Part shown: positions 9,503-18,198 of the stretch, in pieces
How the letters are laid out: the number at the start of each line of letters is the position of its first letter
How positions within the stretch are numbered: position 1 is the stretch's first letter
Source: Planctomycetaceae bacterium
GTDB lineage: Bacteria > Planctomycetota > Planctomycetia > Planctomycetales > Planctomycetaceae
Direction: 5' to 3'
Length of the DNA: 64,000 nt
NCBI GenBank assembly: GCA_021732845.1
Contig: JAKFUF010000062.1
Coordinates: 1-64,000, forward strand
Translations under genes and position numbers: made by a program
The notes under the pieces: model-generated
Told to the model about the DNA's origin: nothing
Database searches by the model: none
What the model saw: the letters and a program-made list of their open reading frames with translations, nothing else

Positions 9503-12500
9503 ATGCCAATCCAGTACCGCTGCCCAGAATGCCGTCGTCTGTTGAGCATTTCCAGCCGCAAGGCGGGAGAGATGCTTCCCTGCCCCGCATGTGGTCACTG
9601 GTCCCGCGTCCCAGTCGTGGCCAAAACTCCAGAGGCACCGGCAGCTCCGCCAAAGCCAGCCAAGCCGCCAGCCGCGCCAACTCCGAATGAAGTGCAGGAG
9701 ATCCTGAAGAAACTCGACGGCAGCATCCACCTCAAGGATCAGTCGATTCCGCCCGGTGGATTCCGCAAGCCGCCGCGCCGTACGCCCGAACGGGTGTTTT
9801 TCACATCCAATCCCGCACCCGAAACATTTGCTCAGCCTGACTCGGATGCACCGGGAAGCCCGCCGGCCGATGAACCCGCACCCAAACTGAAGGGGCTGGC
9901 CAGTTTTGCCGAACAGGTGGCCACCTCCCAGCCGGAGGCCGCTGAGCCATCGAAGGCCGCACCCCAGGCAAAGGGCAGTGATGCAACCCCTTCGACGGGG
10001 AAAAAATCGTCAGAGAAGTTGCCAGCAGGCAAGTCTCCCGGTGACGAAGCAGCACGCACACCAACTGAGCCACCGGTCTCGCTTCCCCACCGCGACAAGC
10101 GTGAGTCGGAAAAGTCAGGGAGTGAGAAGCGGAAAGAGGAACGCGGAACTCCGGAGAAGACCGTGAGTGCGAAGGAGACTGCCGAGAAAGATGCGGTCCA
10201 GCGGTCCAAATCCACGGCCGCGGTCACGCCGGGTCCCAAAGCTGAAGTGCCTGAGAAGCGTGGGACCAAGGCCGCGGAGTCTGCGCCGCCGGCTGTGGCT
10301 GCCAGGGACAGTGCCGAACCAGACAAATCCCTCGAAACGGAGAGTCCCAGGAAGTCGATGCAGCGTGCGGTTTTCATCAGCCTGAGCGATCTGGATCCGC
10401 AGGAAGTGCCTGAGGACGACTTCAGCCTGAATGCGTCGATCGCGTTGCCCGAGGACTGGGCGCCCAAGTATCTCGACGATGCTCCGCCAAGTGTTGGGGA
10501 AGATTCGTTTGCGGAGGCATCGGCGGCGGAAGGTTCGAATTCCGCACCGATGCCGCTGGCGGAAGTGGCCCCTGCAACTCCGAAGCCAGCCCCACCGCCA
10601 AAACCCGCCCCACCGCCGAAGGTCGCGGAGTCCCGGCCCTCGGGAAACTACCGAGATTTTCTGGAGGACAGCGTTGTCAGCCTGCACGACGATCGGGAGG
10701 TCAAGCAGTACCCCAGCCGGATGCTGTCACTCGACAACGACGACTTCAGCATTGATGGTCCGCCGGCGGTAACTGGCCCGGCATCGATTTTCGACGAGAC
10801 TGAGCGGGGTTCGTCCCACCGGGACATCACGCCGGGCGGCGATGAGGCCAGCCTGGACATCGTCGCCGCACTGCCTGACGAGGAGACACCGGAAGCGCGG
10901 GCGACCTATATCCCGGCCGATGTCAACCTTGTGGACGATCGGGAACAGAGCCTCGACGGTGTGGTGCGGCTCGCGGAAGAAGCGCCCGACGATGACGCCG
11001 AGGAATGGTTGGCCGCGCCGGTTGCCGGAATCCCTCCGGGGACGCTTCCGCCCGGTGGCCCCGCCTCGATTTTTGACACCCCCGTCGCCGGACCCGCCGA
11101 GGCGGCCAACCATCCTTCGGGGGCTGACGAATTGAGCATGGATGGGGTGACCGCCATCCCGGACGAGATCGAACCCGCCCGGCAATTCGCCACCGCGACC
11201 CCCGAGACGCCAACGTTTTTTGGCACACCGGCGATTGACTTGCCGGAGGCCGACGAAAGCTTCCTGCGGTCCGAAGTGGTTGACACTGCCGCCCCACCAT
11301 CGATTTTCGATGAACCAGTCGCCACGACGACGACACAAGGCGAAGACCAGCCTGAATACAGCATGGATGGAGTGGTCGCGCTGCCCGAGGCCGACGGCAC
11401 TTTCCTGCCGCCAGAAGCCGCTGGTGGAAGGACGCCCTCAATCTTCGACGAGACGTTCTCGACACCGGCGGACGCGGCCGCCAAACCGGCGGAGAGCGAG
11501 ACTCCCGAGTACAGCATGGACGGAGTTGTCGCATTGCCGGAAGCCGATGGCAGTTTTTTCCCACCGGAAGCTGCCGGAGCGGTGCGGCCCTCGATCTTCG
11601 ATGAGACTTTTTCGCCGTCGGCGGAAGCAGCCGCCAAAGCGGCGGAGAGCGAGACTCCCGAATTCAGCATGGACGGAGTTGTCGCGCTGCCCGAAGCCGA
11701 TGGCAGCTTCTTTCCGCCGGCAGCCGCCGGAGCGGTGCTTCCGTCGATTTTCGACGAGACTTTTTCGCCGTCAGCGGAAGCAGCCGCCAAAGCGGCGGAG
11801 GACGACACTCCTGAATTCAGCATGGACGGAGTTGTCGCGCTGCCCGAAGCCGATGGCAGCTTCTTTCCGCCGGCAGCCGCCGGAGCAGTGCTTCCGTCGA
11901 TTTTCGACGAGACCTTTTCGCCGTCAGCGGAAGCAGCCGCCAAAGCGGCGGAGGACGGGACTCCTGAATTCAGCATGGATGGAGTTGTCGCACTGCCGGA
12001 AGCCGATGGCAGCTTCTTTCCGCCGGCAGCCGCCGGAGCGGTGCGGCCCTCGATCTTCGATGAGACCTTTTCTCCGTCAGCGGAAGCAGCCGCCAGAGCT
12101 GAAAGTGAGATCCCTGAGTATAGTATCGACGGCGTCGTCGCGTTGCCGGAGGCGGATGGAAGTTTCTTTCCGCCAGAAGCCGCCGGTACTCCCAAGCCGT
12201 CGATCTTCGACGAAACCTTTTCGACACCAGCCGACCCAGCCGACCCAGCCGCGATCGCGGCTGATGGCGAGGCTCCCGAATACAGCCTCGACGGAGTTGT
12301 CGCGCTGCCCGAAGCGGATGGAAGTTTTTTGCCGCCACAAGCCGCCGGCGCGACAAGACCATTGGTGTTTGACGAACAGTTCTCTGTCCCCGAAGAACCA
12401 GCACCGGCCGGTGCCGTGGTCCCCTCCATTTTTGACGCAAACTACGGGGTGCCGTCGGCGGCGACGGACCCGTCGGCAACCGTCGACGACCGGGGCGATT

Positions 12501-15500
12501 CCCGTACATACAGCCTGGATGGAGTGGTGGCCCTGCCAGGGGCAGACGGCGATTTCCTGTCGCCGGTCGCACCGGCGGCAGCGGTTGCCCCCTCGATTTT
12601 CGATGAGAACTTTGGATCTTCGGCGGCGGCCAGCGATCCGGCAGGCACCATCGACGATCATGGCGAGTCGCCGGAGTACAGCCTCGATGGAGTGGTGGCC
12701 CTGCCGGAAGCCGACGGCAGTTTTCTGCCGCCAGAGACACCAGCCGCCGCACCATCGTCGGTGTTTGATGAATCATTCGCCGTGCCTGCTGGACCGGACT
12801 TTGCCACCGGGGGAGGGCCCCGGGATGAGCTGTTCCCGGACTCCGCGGCTGCTCCCGCGGGCGATGATCAGGAATACAGTCTGGACGGGATCGTTGTGTT
12901 CCCGGAAGAACCCGGCTTCAACGTCGCCGAAGTTGACGATCGGGAAGCCAGCCTGGATGGCATTGTGGTCTTCTCCGACGAAGAGCCGGGAAATGCCGCC
13001 GATCAGCCAGGTATTCCGGAATCGCTGACTTCGATCTTTGATGAGGCACCCGACAACCGCTTGAATCGCGGCCCCTTCCAAGACATGAGCATGGAGGGGG
13101 CTGAGTCTGAAGGCCCCCGCGCCACGCTGTTTGAATCGCGCGATGTGCTGAGTCATGGCAGCCTGGGCAAGGATGTCTGTCCGCTCCCAGCGAACCTTGC
13201 AGGCGCTCCTTCGCAGTCAGCAGCCATGCCGCGGGCGAGCATCGAGAGCCCAAAGACGCTGGACCTGCCCCCAACGCCGGTGGATCTGAAAGTCGAGGCC
13301 CAGGCAACGCCCGTCGGCACCGGCTCGCCGGGTAAGATCACGGACAGTTGCGAAGATCTGCCGCTGGATGCCATTGTGGACGAGGGGGCGCCCGCCAAGA
13401 TGCGGGGGCCGGGGGAGTCCGACTTCAGCATGGATGAGGCGGTTCTGCTGCCGGATGCGGCTTGTGTCGATCCCGAAAAAGCGAAGCCTGTCGACCAGAC
13501 AGACCTGGAGTGGTCCGTGTTTCAGAAGCCAATGGGCGGCATGACACCCAAGGCACCCGACACCACCGAAGTGCAGTCGCCGCTGACCGACCTGTTGAAC
13601 CGGATCGGCACGGGGACGGGCTCGATGGCGGATGTGAGCCTCGTGTCGCCCTCGTTGGACAACAGCGATCAATCGCTCGATGCCGGTCACATGGGCGGTT
13701 CCATGGGAGACCTGAGTCTCGGCAATCTGGTGGTCACGCCGGACGAGGCGGCGGGGGATATGGTCGAAACCCCTCCATTGGATGTGAGCCAGGATTCGAA
13801 TGTCGACACCGATGGCAGCCAGGATTCCGGTGTGGCGCTGGACGAACTTGACTATTCCACCGCCGCCGAACATTTGAAGGCTGTGGCTCTCGGTCAACCT
13901 CTCCCTCCGACCCAGGCGGGCAATCCTCGGCAGCCCGGGGCCGGCAAAGGGTTGAAGCCGGAGGACACGGCCCTGATCGCCCACAATTCCGGGATTGGGT
14001 CTGTTGAAGACCTCAGCCTGTTCATGGATGCGACCGTCGACAACTCTGTCGATGATCTCTCTGTCAGTGGTGACATGAGCCGGGGTTATCCACAGTTGGT
14101 GGACACAAATGCGGGCCGCGGGCCGGTGGGGGAAGACGCGAGTCTCGTTTCCATGGGTGGTGGCTCCATGGAGGGCGGGAATGAGAGCCTGATTTCCGTC
14201 TCGGACTTGAACCTGGTCGGGTTTGTCGCCACCCCGGACGACGTGGCCGCCGACTTGAAAATGGCACCGATGGATGTCAGCCAGAATTCGGAAATGGGAG
14301 AGGAGGATTCCAGCCAGGACACCGGTGTTTCGCTCAACGACCTGGAGGACGCGGCTCCCGTGCCCGGCCAAAAGGCTCCCACGACATCCGGAAAAACCGA
14401 CAAGTCGATTGCGGCAAAGTCACAGGTGGGAAAATCCGTGGCCGGCAAACCGGCTGCGGAACAATCGTTCGTTTTGGGCGAAGCGAGCATCTACACCTCG
14501 GTGGACGCCACCCGTGACCTGCCAGACGCATTTGCTGGTGAGCCGGCTGGTGGCAAGCCGCTGGCAGCGAATTCCCCATCGGCATCTCCAACCGCTCCCG
14601 ATCGGACGAGTTTCCCGCGAAACAGCGGAATTGGTTCGGTCGAAGATCTCAGTCTGTTCGTCTCTCAGGATGTGACGCGCGAACTGCCCGATGGCACGCT
14701 GCCGGTGGATGTGCCTCCCGATGTGACGCAGAACCGTCCCCACCGCAGCGGCATTGGATCGGTCGAAGACCTGAGTCTCTTCGCCGATGACGAAGTTGCC
14801 CAGAATCCGCCACAAGCCCCGGCAGAAGACAGGCAATCGGGAGTTCCCCCAGAGCCCGACATCAGCCTGTTTACCTCGGAGGACGCGACCCGCGGCTTGC
14901 CTGTCGAAGGATCGCTGGCGGCCATGCCGCAAAGGGCGGCGGGCAGTCCGCCGGAGGCAAAACGGAGTGGCAGCGTCGATTCACCAAAGCCAGTGGCCCG
15001 CGCGACGGAAACCCAGATCGTTCCGCCCTCCAACGAGCCACGGCGGTCTCAGGAACGTTCGTCGGAGCCGCCCCCCAGCCCAAAACAATCGGGAACTTCA
15101 TCGGCTTCACGGAGTTCGTCGGACTCCAAAGGTTCGTCTCCCCGATCCTCGTCCCAAATCTCTTCCGGGCAGGGTTCTTCGACGCAGAGTCCGTCGCCAC
15201 GGAGTTCGTCTCCCACGAATTCTGCCTCATCCCAGTCAGCATCAACCGGCCCGAAAAAGGCGGTTGGCAAGGAATCGAACGGGAGCACCACCCAGGCCTC
15301 CCCCTCGACGGAGAGGGCGCAGGTCGGCACCGGCTCGGTGGAGAACCTGAACCTGGAGCAGCAGGTGGTGATGCCGGACGAAGTGGCGGCCGACCTGCCG
15401 GGACTTGATGTGCAGGGCGACCAGTCTGGAAAAGAGACCTTCGATTTCGCCACGCTTCCACCAGACAAATTCGGCGGTCCGGGCTCTCTGTTTGATTTGT

Positions 15501-16153
15501 CGGAACAACGTAGTCCCAACGCCACAGACAGTTCGAGCGGGTTCCTGGTGGACAGCGTGCCCAGCCTTCCGAATCCGGTGCAGGACTTTGGCGAGGGAGC
15601 GCTGCGCGTCGGCGGGTCATCCCACCCCTCCGTGCTCGGAGCAGCCGTCCGCGGTGCCTCGGTCTGGGATACGGTGGCCCGCGTGGCTCCGGAAGCGGCG
15701 GACCACGACACACCGCCTCCGGAACTGAACATCCGGCCGCGGAAAATCGTCAGCGACGAAATGGACCTGACCCCCATGGTCGACATGACGTTTTTGCTGC
15801 TGATCTTCTTCATGATCACGGCGTCGTTCAGCCTGCAGAAGGCGATCAGCATTCCCACGCCAAAACCGGAAAAGCAGGGGGCCGCCCCGGCCGCCATCAC
15901 CCCGGCGGAGCTGGCGGCCAGTTCGATGTCCGTCCGCATCGCCGCTGACAACACGATCACGGTCAATGACATTCCGGTTCCGGACAAGAGCCAGTTGGCG
16001 GAGGCCCTGCGGAAAGCGATGGATTCCGAACACCAGGATGTCGTCATCTACTACAACGAGGCCGCGGAGTATGCGACCTATCTGTTCGTGGCCGATGCCG
16101 CCACGGGGTTGGGTTTGAACATCCAAAGCATGCCCGTTGACGAGGGGCAATGA
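9503..16153 (+). CDS. Giant zinc-ribbon/repeat/ExbD-TolR fusion protein
   Basis: 2216 residues. The N-terminus is a zinc ribbon (C7, C10, C27, C30 in CPEC and CPAC). Pro/Ala/Lys-rich sequence follows, then many degenerate units of the form YSMDGVVALPEADG ... PSIFDETFS (about 51-56 residues each, clearest at residues about 615-1080). After these comes a second zone with units such as SGIGSVEDLSLF, then a Ser-rich stretch. The last 130 residues are an ExbD/TolR domain: LTPMVDMTFLLLIFFMIT gives one membrane helix with the conserved Asp (D2094), then a small periplasmic domain. ExbD normally has about 140 residues and works with ExbB as a proton-driven motor, but no exbB is in the window. The ATG at 9503 is chosen because the ribbon starts there. 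The next gene begins 1 bp downstream. Confidence 0.85.
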   Translation: MPIQYRCPECRRLLSISSRKAGEMLPCPACGHWSRVPVVAKTPEAPAAPPKPAKPPAAPTPNEVQEILKKLDGSIHLKDQSIPPGGFRKPPRRTPERVFFTSNPAPETFAQPDSDAPGSPPADEPAPKLKGLASFAEQVATSQPEAAEPSKAAPQAKGSDATPSTGKKSSEKLPAGKSPGDEAARTPTEPPVSLPHRDKRESEKSGSEKRKEERGTPEKTVSAKETAEKDAVQRSKSTAAVTPGPKAEVPEKRGTKAAESAPPAVAARDSAEPDKSLETESPRKSMQRAVFISLSDLDPQEVPEDDFSLNASIALPEDWAPKYLDDAPPSVGEDSFAEASAAEGSNSAPMPLAEVAPATPKPAPPPKPAPPPKVAESRPSGNYRDFLEDSVVSLHDDREVKQYPSRMLSLDNDDFSIDGPPAVTGPASIFDETERGSSHRDITPGGDEASLDIVAALPDEETPEARATYIPADVNLVDDREQSLDGVVRLAEEAPDDDAEEWLAAPVAGIPPGTLPPGGPASIFDTPVAGPAEAANHPSGADELSMDGVTAIPDEIEPARQFATATPETPTFFGTPAIDLPEADESFLRSEVVDTAAPPSIFDEPVATTTTQGEDQPEYSMDGVVALPEADGTFLPPEAAGGRTPSIFDETFSTPADAAAKPAESETPEYSMDGVVALPEADGSFFPPEAAGAVRPSIFDETFSPSAEAAAKAAESETPEFSMDGVVALPEADGSFFPPAAAGAVLPSIFDETFSPSAEAAAKAAEDDTPEFSMDGVVALPEADGSFFPPAAAGAVLPSIFDETFSPSAEAAAKAAEDGTPEFSMDGVVALPEADGSFFPPAAAGAVRPSIFDETFSPSAEAAARAESEIPEYSIDGVVALPEADGSFFPPEAAGTPKPSIFDETFSTPADPADPAAIAADGEAPEYSLDGVVALPEADGSFLPPQAAGATRPLVFDEQFSVPEEPAPAGAVVPSIFDANYGVPSAATDPSATVDDRGDSRTYSLDGVVALPGADGDFLSPVAPAAAVAPSIFDENFGSSAAASDPAGTIDDHGESPEYSLDGVVALPEADGSFLPPETPAAAPSSVFDESFAVPAGPDFATGGGPRDELFPDSAAAPAGDDQEYSLDGIVVFPEEPGFNVAEVDDREASLDGIVVFSDEEPGNAADQPGIPESLTSIFDEAPDNRLNRGPFQDMSMEGAESEGPRATLFESRDVLSHGSLGKDVCPLPANLAGAPSQSAAMPRASIESPKTLDLPPTPVDLKVEAQATPVGTGSPGKITDSCEDLPLDAIVDEGAPAKMRGPGESDFSMDEAVLLPDAACVDPEKAKPVDQTDLEWSVFQKPMGGMTPKAPDTTEVQSPLTDLLNRIGTGTGSMADVSLVSPSLDNSDQSLDAGHMGGSMGDLSLGNLVVTPDEAAGDMVETPPLDVSQDSNVDTDGSQDSGVALDELDYSTAAEHLKAVALGQPLPPTQAGNPRQPGAGKGLKPEDTALIAHNSGIGSVEDLSLFMDATVDNSVDDLSVSGDMSRGYPQLVDTNAGRGPVGEDASLVSMGGGSMEGGNESLISVSDLNLVGFVATPDDVAADLKMAPMDVSQNSEMGEEDSSQDTGVSLNDLEDAAPVPGQKAPTTSGKTDKSIAAKSQVGKSVAGKPAAEQSFVLGEASIYTSVDATRDLPDAFAGEPAGGKPLAANSPSASPTAPDRTSFPRNSGIGSVEDLSLFVSQDVTRELPDGTLPVDVPPDVTQNRPHRSGIGSVEDLSLFADDEVAQNPPQAPAEDRQSGVPPEPDISLFTSEDATRGLPVEGSLAAMPQRAAGSPPEAKRSGSVDSPKPVARATETQIVPPSNEPRRSQERSSEPPPSPKQSGTSSASRSSSDSKGSSPRSSSQISSGQGSSTQSPSPRSSSPTNSASSQSASTGPKKAVGKESNGSTTQASPSTERAQVGTGSVENLNLEQQVVMPDEVAADLPGLDVQGDQSGKETFDFATLPPDKFGGPGSLFDLSEQRSPNATDSSSGFLVDSVPSLPNPVQDFGEGALRVGGSSHPSVLGAAVRGASVWDTVARVAPEAADHDTPPPELNIRPRKIVSDEMDLTPMVDMTFLLLIFFMITASFSLQKAISIPTPKPEKQGAAPAAITPAELAASSMSVRIAADNTITVNDIPVPDKSQLAEALRKAMDSEHQDVVIYYNEAAEYATYLFVADAATGLGLNIQSMPVDEGQ
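11501..12109 (+). repeat. 153-bp coding tandem repeat (4 near-identical units)
   Basis: Units start at 11501, 11654, 11807 and 11960, exactly 153 bp apart, and the last is 150 bp long. Each encodes TPE[FY]SMDGVVALPEADGS followed by FFPP[EA]AAGAV and PSIFDETFSP. The DNA is nearly identical between units, while flanking units of the same protein design have diverged. This points to recent local expansion within the ExbD fusion gene. Confidence 0.9.
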
Positions 16154-16154
16154 C

Positions 16155-17201
16155 GTGTTCGCCTCCCACATCTCGCTTCGCACGCTGGAACTCTTCAGCC
16201 GCTCGCTGGGGACCATGCTGGATTCCGGAGTGCCGGTCCTGAAGGCACTCACCACCCTGTCACGCCGCACGGGCAATGCCCGCTGCCGCCGCGTGCTGGA
16301 AGAGGTGGCGCAGCAGGTCAAGCAGGGCGATGAAATCTCGGTGGCCATGCGCGAGCAGGCCGGGTATTTTCCTGACCTGTACTGCGACATGGTCTCCGTT
16401 GCCGAACACACCGGCGGGCTCCCCGAAGTCCTCAGGGGGCTTGCCGACCATTACGACAACCTGTTGCGGACGCGGCGGATGTTCCTGGCGGCGATCGCCT
16501 GGCCGGTCATCCAACTGGTCGGCGCGATTTTTATCGTCGGCGGACTGATCTACCTGCTGGGCACCATCGGCCAGTCGACGCCGAATGCCGAACCCACCGA
16601 CATGCTCGGCTGGGGGCTGCTGGGACCGCGCGGCGCGATGATCTGGTTTGGATCGGCCTTCGGTCTGATCGGCGGGGCGTTCGCCCTGTACTGGCTGCTC
16701 AAAACCACCTTCCGCCAGCAGCGGCTGCTGGATTCCGTGTTGCTCAAAGTCCCCGTCATCGGCCGCTGCATGCGCTCGTTCGCCATCGCCCGCTTTGCCT
16801 GGGGGTTGCACCTGACGCAAAACGCCGGCATGGCGATTGTCCCCAGCCTAGAGGCCAGCCTGCGGGCCACCGGCAACGGGGCGTTTCAGGGGATGTCCCG
16901 TGTTGTCGTGGACCGGATCAAGGAGGGCGACGAACTCAGCGTGGCTCTTGAAGCGACCAGTCTCTTTCCGGAAGATTTCCTGCACACGGTCCAGGTCGCC
17001 GAAACCTCGGGAACCGTCCCCGAGGCCCTGCACCGCCTCAGCCCGCAATTCGAAGACCAGGCCCGCCGCTCCCTCGCCCTGCTGGCCACCGCCGCCACCG
17101 TCGTCGTGTGGCTCTTCGTCGCCGGCATGATCATCTTCGTGGTGTTCAGCATCATCTTCCAGTATCTGGCGATCCTGAATTCGGTGATGGATTTCAAATG
17201 A
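16155..17201 (+). CDS. GspF/PilC-like type II secretion system inner-membrane protein
   Basis: 348 residues with two T2SF domains. The first (about 5-125) contains LFSRSLGTMLDSGVPVLKAL and GDEISVAMREQAGYFPDLYCDMV. The second (about 205-330) contains FAWGLHLTQNAGMAIVPSLEA and GDELSVALEATSLFPEDFL, then AETSGTVPEAL. Hydrophobic segments lie between the two domains and at the C-terminus (VVVWLFVAGMIIFVVFSIIF). In pili and T2SS this protein sits at the base of the machine and meets the assembly ATPase. The GTG at 16155 is preferred over TTG 16137 because GAGGGG lies 8 bases ahead. The stop of the ExbD fusion is 1 bp upstream, so the two are surely co-transcribed. No ATPase, pilin or secretin is nearby. 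Confidence 0.9.
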   Translation: MFASHISLRTLELFSRSLGTMLDSGVPVLKALTTLSRRTGNARCRRVLEEVAQQVKQGDEISVAMREQAGYFPDLYCDMVSVAEHTGGLPEVLRGLADHYDNLLRTRRMFLAAIAWPVIQLVGAIFIVGGLIYLLGTIGQSTPNAEPTDMLGWGLLGPRGAMIWFGSAFGLIGGAFALYWLLKTTFRQQRLLDSVLLKVPVIGRCMRSFAIARFAWGLHLTQNAGMAIVPSLEASLRATGNGAFQGMSRVVVDRIKEGDELSVALEATSLFPEDFLHTVQVAETSGTVPEALHRLSPQFEDQARRSLALLATAATVVVWLFVAGMIIFVVFSIIFQYLAILNSVMDFK

Positions 17202-17244
17202 CAGATGCCAGCCTGCATGTCCGCTGCGAGATCCGATCCACACA

Positions 17245-17535
17245 ATGAAGGAACTTCATCGTCGCCTGGCACCGCAAGGTTGCTCTCACAGACCCCCAGC
17301 ACCGACGGCCGGGGCGCGTTCCAAGACCCAACCCACATCTCGTTTTCGAACTCGAACGCGTTCTGGGACTACACCCGGGCCGACCAGAACTGCTTCATCG
17401 ACTGCCCCGTCCGGTTCCAGGCCACCCGCCTGAAGAACTTCTTCCCCAGCGAATGGCACCGCGAACACCAGATCGTCTATGTGTAGGCCGATCTGCTGAA
17501 CGTCGCCGGCTACATTCCGGGTGGCGTGGCGATCC
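17245..17535 (+). pseudogene. Degraded C-terminal fragment of a SAM-dependent methyltransferase-like gene
   Basis: Frame 1 from 17245 reads MKELHRRLAPQG. The text then continues in another frame (LLSQTPSTDGRGAFQDPTH, ISFSNSNAFWDYTRADQN), so one frameshift is needed near 17280. A TAG at 17484-17486 interrupts IVYV*ADLLNVAGYIPGG, where a Gln codon would be expected. The order (short helix with LAPGG, then GRGAFQDPTHVSFWN, then NxxFWYYT, then FPS.WH.E) resembles the C-terminal half of class I methyltransferases found in sugar and glycan clusters. The family is assigned from memory of that pattern. The N-terminal SAM-binding half is absent. Confidence 0.55.
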
Positions 17536-17673
17536 GAGCCGACGCGCGAGAATCCACGAGGCTGAAAAGTCTCTCCTCGCAATAGGTTGTGTCGGGCGGC
17601 GTTGGGATTCACTCAAAATCGGTGTCACGATTGCCGAGGCTCGGTTAAGTGATACTGAGAAGGGGGAGTATCT

Positions 17674-18198
17674 GTGGACTCGAAAACCATTCAAGCAACG
17701 CGACTCTGGACGCTGGCACAACCAGTGGTATCAGCGTTCGTCATTTCCGTGGTCCGGGATTTCTCGGCGCGGGATGATGTGTTGCAGGAAGTCGCGGTTG
17801 CAGTCCTGGAGTCCTTTGATCGTTACGATCCACAGCTCCCGTTTGTGGCCTGGGCGATGGGGATCGCCCAGAATCAAATCCGCCTGTACCTTCGACGCCT
17901 CCATCGCGACCGGTTGGTGTTTGACGACGATGTCCTGCTCCAATTAGCAGTCGCGTTTGAAGAAATGTCTCCTGAGCGGTCGCCGTCCCTCGGATTTCTC
18001 CGTGGCTGCCTCGAGCAGCTTGAGGGGCGTGCCCGCGAACTCTGCGAACTCCGGTATGGTCGTGATCTGAAGCCAGCGGCGATTGCTGAATCCCTGGGAA
18101 TGTCTGGCAATACAGTCGCCAAGGCCCTGCAACGAATCCGTGATCAGTTACGAGCGTGCATCGAGCGCAAGGCAGCCGTCGCAGGGGGAATGTCATGA
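17674..18198 (+). CDS. ECF-type RNA polymerase sigma factor
   Basis: 174 residues. Region 2 is at residues 10-85 (ARDDVLQEVAVAVLESFDRY, then FVAWAMGIAQNQIRLYLRR) and region 4 at about 110-165 (GRARELCELRYGRDLKPAAI, then ESLGMSGNTVAKALQRIRDQL). Spacing and the DVLQEV/FVAWAMGIA texture fit the planctomycete-type ECF group (sigma-70 family, Rhodopirellula/Verrucomicrobium type). It starts at GTG 17674 behind a strong AGGGGGAG. It overlaps the next gene by 4 bases (ATGA), the normal arrangement for sigma and its anti-sigma partner. It probably directs its own operon, which carries two sulfatases. I could not define its promoter motif from one example. Confidence 0.93.
   Translation: MDSKTIQATRLWTLAQPVVSAFVISVVRDFSARDDVLQEVAVAVLESFDRYDPQLPFVAWAMGIAQNQIRLYLRRLHRDRLVFDDDVLLQLAVAFEEMSPERSPSLGFLRGCLEQLEGRARELCELRYGRDLKPAAIAESLGMSGNTVAKALQRIRDQLRACIERKAAVAGGMS

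Noticed and set aside
10906-12429. 507-residue minus-strand repeat ORF (SSKIDG/GKKLPSASG repeats)
   Set aside because: It is the antisense reading of the coding repeats of the ExbD fusion. Periodicity is imposed by the 153-bp units and the plus strand has the start, stop and terminal domains.
11220-13028. 602-residue plus-strand ORF in another frame of the ExbD gene
   Set aside because: Arg/Pro/Ser-rich frame-shifted reading of the same repeats, with no initiation signal.
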